Part shown: positions 24,266 through 64,000 of the stretch, in pieces | Layout: each line of letters begins with the position of its first letter | Position numbering within the stretch: position 1 is the stretch's first letter | The notes under the pieces: model-generated | The model's database searches: none | Seen by the model: only the letters and a program-made list of their open reading frames with translations | What the model was told of the DNA's origin: nothing | Origin: Micropterix aruncella | Lineage: Eukaryota > Arthropoda > Insecta > Lepidoptera > Micropterigidae | DNA length: 64,000 nt | NCBI GenBank assembly: GCA_944548615.1 | Contig: OX155960.1 | Coordinates: forward strand, 14,501,883 to 14,565,882 | Reading direction: 5' to 3' | Made by a program: the position numbers and the translations under genes

Positions 24266-25261
24266 CCCACTGTGGAGCAAAGATGCCTACGCCACACGTT
24301 TGATTATGAAGAAGTCTGACCTTATGATTCGAGTTCTTTATTGCATCTACTGGTCTACTACTGATGAATTTTCAGTTTTTCTAAAACACTTTGGGTGTAC
24401 TAATTAAAATCACACCTTTCTTAGTACGCCAGCGCCAGGTGTCCTGGAATCTGGCCTGCTGACTACCCCGGCATTCTATGGCCAAAATACTGTCTGATCT
24501 GAAATTATCAGCTTTTCCAAAACGGTTGCACTTTTTTGTTGCTGACTCCCAACTACAACACATCGAGTTTAGGTCTTCTGATTTATATCAATCGGACTGA
24601 AAACTTTTGGCTCCTACCTCCATCAGCTATTCATCGAAATGATGCACCATCAGTGGCCCGGTGCACCCCTCTCATTTCAATGCGCTCAATTTGAGTGACC
24701 TGGCATGCCCACAGTGCATCGTTTCGATGAATAGCGTAGTAACTTCTAGTAGTTTTATGCTATGAATAAATGAAAGAAGTTGCGCTAACAGGAAATCCAC
24801 ATTTTTTTCTTCCTGCCTGGCTTTCATCGTTCACGAATATTTTCCACGTATGCTAAAACTTTCACAAAACAGCCTCGCTCCAAGTCATCTTAAACTTAAC
24901 CAAAAATGTAATATCTTAAATTCTAATGATATATTTTATTAGAATGATATTGAATAGAGATTCGAATGACACTATTAAAGTAACTATGTACTGCCTTGTC
25001 AAATAAATATTGTGAATTATTCAAAATACCAAATATTGGCTTTTATTCCCTCCAAATCTATTTTGTATTCAATAAGTTACGAGGGAAAATGTCAGCTTTT
25101 AAACATTTTTGGTAATCAGGGTGAGAAAAAATATATTTTGTCTGAGTTTCTGAAAAATAAAAATTTCTAAGTTTATACCTCGGAAAAAAATGAATCTCAA
25201 TTTCAGAAAAAAATGATATTGATAATTTTTCCCTGTTAACAATTTCTTACATCTGGAAATG
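24266..25261. other. Intergenic DNA with a small inverted repeat
   Basis: Only notable item: 24626-24647 and 24714-24735 are inverted copies (GCTATTCATCGAAATGATGC type) with one mismatch, suggesting a tiny foldback element. The rest is AT-rich and unclassified. Confidence 0.5.
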
Positions 25262-25640
25262 TAAGTTTCCTAACGAGTGGGGGTTGTTGTTGACCTATCA
25301 GCCACCTTTGAAACGATCCGTTGGCCACCCGATCTCGTGTGATATTACCGCTAACATCAGGTAGAGGCCGCGCAAGCGACTTAAAATCTGCGACCAGACT
25401 GAAGGATGGAGAATTCCGTCCTCTAGTTGTAAGGGAGCGAGAGCGAGATTGGCCCGCTGAGTCCTCTTCCCAGTGTCTCGCGGAAAGGCATTGCTCTTAT
25501 GGGTTGTCGGTTTAGTTCGACAGTGATTTTCACAGTTCGACAGATCGACAGTGTCAGCTAAGTCTTTCATGGGAGATAGAACGACCCGAAGCCATTATAT
25601 AACTCTCTGGGGTAACGTGATTACACCTCTAGTATACCTT
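25262..25640 (+). repeat. Family A copy A5 (partial)
   Basis: Starts near GTGGGGGTTGTTGTTGACC and follows the middle module: GAAACGATCCGTTGGCCACC, AGGTAGAGGCCGCGCAAGCG, GCGGAAAGGCATTG. The 3' hairpin is lost. Confidence 0.65.
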
Positions 25641-25712
25641 TTCATAGATAATCGCAGAGCTCACTGAAGATCGACTATCTGCTGTAAACAAGCTAACAGT
25701 TAACTGATCGGG

Positions 25713-25905
25713 CATCGGTTGACAGATCCGCACATAACCGTTTCGGCCGGCCCCCATATATATTATATAAATATATAATATACATGACTAACAAGAGGTA
25801 ATTCATGAAAAACGATATTGTTAGTATTTATATACAAAATTAACCAAAAACTTGCAGCGCCGTTTTTTGCGCAAAGGCTGGCTTCCAACAGGTTAAATAT
25901 GTTAC
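25713..25905 (+). repeat. Family D repeat, copy 1
   Basis: GTTGACAGATCCGC, CCGTTTCGGCCGGCCCC and ATATATATTATATAAAT are shared with 48236-48300. AACTTGCAGCG and AGGCTGGCTTCCAACAGGTT match the distal part near 49220-49275. Unclassified. Confidence 0.6.
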
Positions 25906-26286
25906 TATCAACATAGCCTTTGTATGGGAAAGTGGCCTTTTTAAATGAACTATTCCCAGTATTTATTTGACAGTAATGCGGTGATTAAAATGTAAAACTT
26001 ACAATACAAAATGTGACTTTACTTTGGTACGATTTGTCTATGTAATTAGAGTCTATAAAAATTGCATTTGATGCAGTAAAACACTTATCGATAACGTCTA
26101 CTGTCATGGCGCTAAGCGGCGTTGCACAAAATTAAACAAACGAAAAACATGCAAAAAAAAAAACGCACTTACCTTACAGCGCTCCGGCGAAAAAGCATTA
26201 CACAGTGCAAGCGACACAAGCTACGTTTTTAAAATCAAAAACTATTTCGAGAAACGACTAGAATCAGCGTATCTACTATGCTGGTT
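25906..26286. other. Intergenic DNA, nothing recognised
   Basis: No gene or classified repeat. Confidence 0.35.
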
Positions 26287-26575
26287 TTATAAATAGGATA
26301 AAACAAATTTACCAAGTGAAATTTGTAGCACCCGAAGTTTCGGCCATGTTTTAGCCGTCAGGGTAAACTGGCAATGTCTACCGATGACAATCTACTATGA
26401 CGTCTACAATGACGTCTACAATGACGTCTACCAATGACGTCTACCAATGACCCACGACGATTTCAACAACGGCGGTTGCAACATCACCGAAACAACGGGC
26501 GCTACAAACTTTTCTTGATAAATTAATTTTATCCTATTTATAAAGTCAAACAACCGCGATAGTCTTCGACTTCAG
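26287..26575. repeat. Foldback of Penelope-like terminal sequences
   Basis: Left TTATAAATAGGATAAAAC, TTTGTAGCACCCGAAGTTTC; right ACATCACCGAAACAACGGGC, ATCCTATTTATAA, CCGCGATAGTCTTCG, i.e. two terminal segments head to head as in 15770-15940 but diverged. Between them is a tandem array of TGACGTCTACMA-type units (26397-26450). Confidence 0.7.
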
Positions 26576-27864
26576 ACTAGAATAATCGTGGATTTCTAAC
26601 AACTAAAAAAACTAAATTTAGCTACTCCTTCCTCAGTGTTTTAAATCACACCGAACGACTGAATCGATGTGTAAATCATAGTAAAATAAATTGGGAAAAT
26701 CAAATTCTCCGAAACAATTTTAATAATTTTTACACATTTCTTACAGTACCAAAAACAACAGACACCTAACAATTCGAAATGATATTCTTTTAGAAATTTA
26801 ACTCTTGTTACGACGCAAAAACCAAAACTGAAAAAAAAATAATAAAATAAAATAAAAAACAAATACTGTTTAATTTAAGATTTAAGTAAACAACGTGTAG
26901 AAGATAAAAAATAAATGGCAATAATAAAGGCATTCAACTTTCTAATGATTAAAATTAAATTAATCAGCATTACTGAAGCCAATCAATGTAAACATGCACA
27001 TTCCAAAATTATCATTTTAGCTGCGTCGATGCCCTTAAAATAATAGTGACTTTTTCGCAATATATACATTTTTTTCATATATGAGAAAATAATATTAAAG
27101 GCATGACTCCTGCGGGCGTTTTATCGAAACATTTACACAAAAACAATTGTTTTCATACACAAGGTGTGTCATGCGTATGGACATGTTTCAGGTTTAAACA
27201 TAACTTTTTGTGTAGATATCAAAATGTTCCGACGAGGAAAACATAATATCGAGGAGAAGAAACAGATAGTCGGATCATATTTAAAACCTCGAAATTTCGA
27301 CATTTACCAAGTGACGGATTAAAGACCGGTTTGGAATGGGCAATTTCTTTCGTGTTTCTGAAACTGATTTTGAAGAGTTGGTTTTACTTATGCGGTCCGT
27401 TAAATAATGAATCTCTCTCTAATTAAGGTTAAAAAGTAAAGAACAGTATCTCTATTCCAATCCGTCTTCAATTTTCTGTCACATGTTCGCAATACAAAAT
27501 AAGCTCTAAAACTGTGTCGACTGACAGATGAGGGACAATGAAACAAACATTTCACTTTGAAATCAAAAACATTGCAAACGCCCGTTTGTTTCGATGTTTT
27601 TGTGTATTTCTTTCAAAAAACACACGCAGGAGACCCGGCTTAAGATAGTCAAGATACTACGAGATAATAGGATTCATCGTAATTCACTCACAACCAATTT
27701 ACCTACATATTACACGATTCAGATCATACCGCTTAAGATAACAAATTGTCCTATAATTTGAAAATTTTGATGAAATTACACCTGATTTAATATGGCGGTG
27801 GTACAAATATAAATTAAATACAGTGGTAACCCACACGAATCGTTAATTTCAAAAAGGGCACATG
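26576..27864. other. Intergenic AT-rich DNA with a weak inverted-repeat element
   Basis: ACTCCTGCGGGCGTTTT near 27106 and the complement of TCTCCTGCGTGTGTTTT near 27635 may bound an unclassified MITE. No coding frame. Confidence 0.35.
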
Positions 27865-27941
27865 TATGAGGGTAGGCTGAAAAGTAATGCACACATGTTT
27901 TAAGAACGCTAACGAAATGACCTTTAGAAGAACACCAGTTG

Positions 27942-28472
27942 CAGGAGCGGATTAACCCATGTAGAGGCCCTTAGGCCATCGAAATCTTGGGTCCCCCATT
28001 GCAAATCTCAGGGCCTTCTCGGCTGCTCTAAATGCTATTATCGCTATCTCATAGCAAAGACACGAACATGTAAACAAAACTCGATGGTACGGTTCGTGTA
28101 CGATTCGTACCAATAAATGACGCTGTCAAAAATTCGGACGTTGGTATAGTGTACATATAAACAAAACACGATGGCACCGGCAAAGTGGGCCATTAAACAC
28201 AAACAAAGTGGGCCATTTCTGACAACGCTTATGTCGCGTAGCAAAAACGCTCATATAAACAAAATCCGATCGCACAGGCTGGCAGCGGCCAACTGTCGAT
28301 ATTCTAAAACAATTACGCTATTAGTCGAATCAAAAAGTTTTAAATATTTTCTTCTTAGAATTTCAATTGAATAGAATCTATGTTTTTTTTTCTATCTATT
28401 AGAAACTTTCACAAATATGATTGAAATACCATAGGAAGGCGCCTAGTTGGCCTATTGGATAATCCAGCACTG
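27942..28472. mobile_element. hAT MITE nested in the mariner
   Basis: CAGGAGCGGATTAACC at the left and GGATAATCCAGCACTG at the right are inverted. The flanks ACCAGTTG and GCCAGGTA share CCAG, as expected for a decayed octamer. Subterminal AGGCCCTTAGGCC and GGCGCCTAGTTGGCC also pair. Confidence 0.65.
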
Positions 28473-28569
28473 GCCAGGTAGCAGGTAGAAGTAACATTCT
28501 TCCTCCTATACGTATGCGCAGTTTGAAGACCTTGCGTTCATCCAGTGTATTTTGAGTAGTGGTAGTATG

Positions 28570-29530
28570 GAGTATGGAGACAGTATGGAGACAAATCCTA
28601 GTGCTATATTAACGCTCGTTAAACAAGAGTCCTGTTATCAAATTTTAAACTGCTGAAAAAGTGACTTTACTGAGATTCATCGTCATTTAAAAGCTGTTTA
28701 TGGTGGTGATGATGTTGATAGGTCTACTGTAAATCGATAAGTAATAAAATTTCGTGGTTGCGAGCCTGTAAAAGCCGTAATTGTTGATGAAACACACAGC
28801 GGACGTCCGATTACTGCCACAGATGATAAATATTGCAAACTCATCGATGATTTGATGACGAAACACCTCCAATGAGGAAGTTGTTATATTAGAGGCAGCC
28901 TGGCGCCAATAATCTTGCAATGAGACAACGTGTGTCTACACACCTCGCTCACAACCGAAGAAGCTCTGCGTAACCTGAAGTTTGAACTGATTTCATACTC
29001 TCTTTACTTCCCCGATCTTGTGCCTTGCGATTTTTATTTTTTCCTCTACTCAAGAGAGAGCACATTTACTCAACCTTAGCTTGACCGAGAGCAAGGACTG
29101 CCGAATATGTGGCGAAGAACCTGAAGACAGCATACACACCGTTGGTCGCTGCTCAGGCCTAACTGCAAAAAGACAGTTTACTGGGAAGAGCCCTTCTCGA
29201 ACCCAGCGATCTGCCCAACTTGAAGGTCTGTGATCTGTATGGACTGGTAAGCAGTACCGGGCTTCTAGCAGTGGTCTGCTCTCAACCACAAAGTGGGTAG
29301 TTACGAAAGATCTTATAGATCCAGGTGACATCAAGAGCTGGAGACAAGCCCCCCACTCCTTTTACTACTACTACTACTACTAAGGGAGACCTCTCAGACG
29401 ATGAGGTGAACGCAGCTATCGAGTCCTGAATTCGAGAATCGTCGTAAGAATTTTTCAGGGATGGAAGGGAAAAACATGTTACTCGTTGGGAGAAATGGGT
29501 TAGTCGTAACGGCGACTATGTTGAAAAATA
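28570..29530 (+). pseudogene. Mariner transposase, deleted and split
   Basis: Readable parts are EIHRHLKAVYGGDDVDRSTV (HTH region), FRGCEPVKAVIVDETHSGRP, ITATDDKYCKLIDDLM, then near the end of the catalytic domain NLKFELISYSLYFPDL and VPCDF. After the LINE insertion come LSDDEVNAAIES, EFFRDG and WVSRNGDYVEK at the C-terminus. Most of the DDD catalytic core is deleted and several stops are present. Confidence 0.8.
29045..29382 (+). mobile_element. LINE 3' fragment with (TAC)n tail
   Basis: Encodes LLNLSLTESKDCRICGEEPE and DSIHTVGRCSGLTAKRQF, a CCHC-type C-terminus of a non-LTR reverse transcriptase, then non-coding sequence and a TACTAC tail at about 29363-29382. It is inserted in the mariner transposase. 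Confidence 0.65.
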
Positions 29531-29648
29531 AATATATGATTTTGAAGCTTAAAAATCGTACTTTAATGTACTTTTTACCCGATCTTGCTATTTGTTTATG
29601 TTCGTGTTCTACAAGCGCAAGTGCATTACCGTTCATCCTGCCCTTGTA

Positions 29649-29962
29649 CATATAGAAATCATTCAAAATTGCACCATCACTGTATATAAAATAAAATCAA
29701 CATAAAAAGAAACAGTCATGGCGTCTCGCAACGTCCGTCGTCCTGCAATAAATTACGATAAATTAAAACTAGACAGAACGGAACGGAAATCGGAAAGAAG
29801 TAAATTTTCCTACGTCGAATAAATTTCTAAAAATATACATTCGCAGCGAGGCGGACGCTCGTTCTAAACGCGGGCTCTCCCGACGGAGAACGGGCTACCG
29901 GCCTCGGCGTCGTCTGGGCGTTGTTATTGGTCCTTTTGGCGTTCGCTGTGATTGTCCTCATG
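29649..29962. other. Region downstream of the SPCA stop codon
   Basis: Probably contains the SPCA 3' untranslated region on the minus strand, GC-rich near 29850-29960. I could not identify a convincing poly(A) signal. Confidence 0.4.

Positions 29963-64000
<34,038 letters not shown>

Larger units (their letters stand above)
27867..29646 (+). mobile_element. Mariner element carrying two later insertions
   Basis: Ends TGAGGGTAGGCTGAAAAGTA and, at the right, a decayed complement (CATTACCGTTCATCCTGCCC) are flanked by TA at 27865-27866 and 29647-29648. Transposase remnants lie at 28570-29044 and 29383-29530. A hAT MITE (27942-28472) and a LINE piece (about 29045-29382) are nested inside. It lies downstream of the SPCA 3' end. 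Confidence 0.8.

Noticed and set aside
26397..26450. Tandem TGACGTCTAC units that look like CRE sites or a CRISPR-style array
   Set aside because: Units are contiguous with no spacers, lie inside a Penelope foldback and are in a eukaryotic genome. A simple minisatellite is enough.

Overview
The window looks like a stretch of a lepidopteran (moth or butterfly) nuclear genome. It is AT-rich and full of transposable elements. The two host genes, both on the minus strand and both cut by a window edge, have insect-type exon/intron structure. One matches the Lepidoptera-typical beta-1,3-glucan recognition protein (betaGRP/GNBP) family. The other is a secretory-pathway Ca2+/Mn2+ P-type ATPase (SPCA; ATP2C1 in human, SPoCk in fly). 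Nothing suggests bacterial, viral or plasmid DNA.

Host genes. SPCA fills the right half: 14 coding exons (e1 to e14, right to left) between 64000 and 29963 read in a consistent splice frame and give the last 786 residues. The first exons lie beyond the right edge. betaGRP exons 1 to 3 (9740-9614, 3302-3075, 2992-2775) encode a signal peptide, a CBM39 glucan-binding domain and the linker into the glucanase-like domain, which must continue past the left edge. About 20 kb separates the two genes. It holds no further host gene that I can recognise.

Mobile layer. Most of the rest is transposon DNA, often nested. Class II: hAT elements (8453-9184 with a perfect 8-bp duplication, 10103-11111, a relic ending at 16530, 27942-28472); PIF/Harbinger (about 19455-20171 with a transposase fragment, MITE 22817-23038); Tc1/mariner (27867-29646, 41241-42550 of DD41D type with one internal stop, 42740-43524, 46570-47759, plus MITEs); a deleted piggyBac element with an intron (49870-51545); and eight further TTAA-type elements, seven of them packed into 33.4-41.2 kb. 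Class I: RTE pieces at 5.1-7.5 kb, an RNase H-bearing LINE in two closely similar copies (56.1-59.0 kb and 61171-62372), other LINE pieces, three copies of a LINE tail with a restriction-like endonuclease, Penelope-like pieces, a solo LTR (30383-31047) and a tRNA-derived SINE (13331-13642).

Unusual points. An unclassified repeat family ('family A') recurs at least eight times and keeps a small 3' hairpin. Near-perfect palindromes within repeat copies look like template-switch products. SPCA intron 1 appears to use a GC donor. In three SPCA introns foreign DNA begins within about 45 bp of the 5' splice site. I did not find a convincing new multi-gene system. The strongest leads are family A, the palindromes and the splice-site-proximal insertions.
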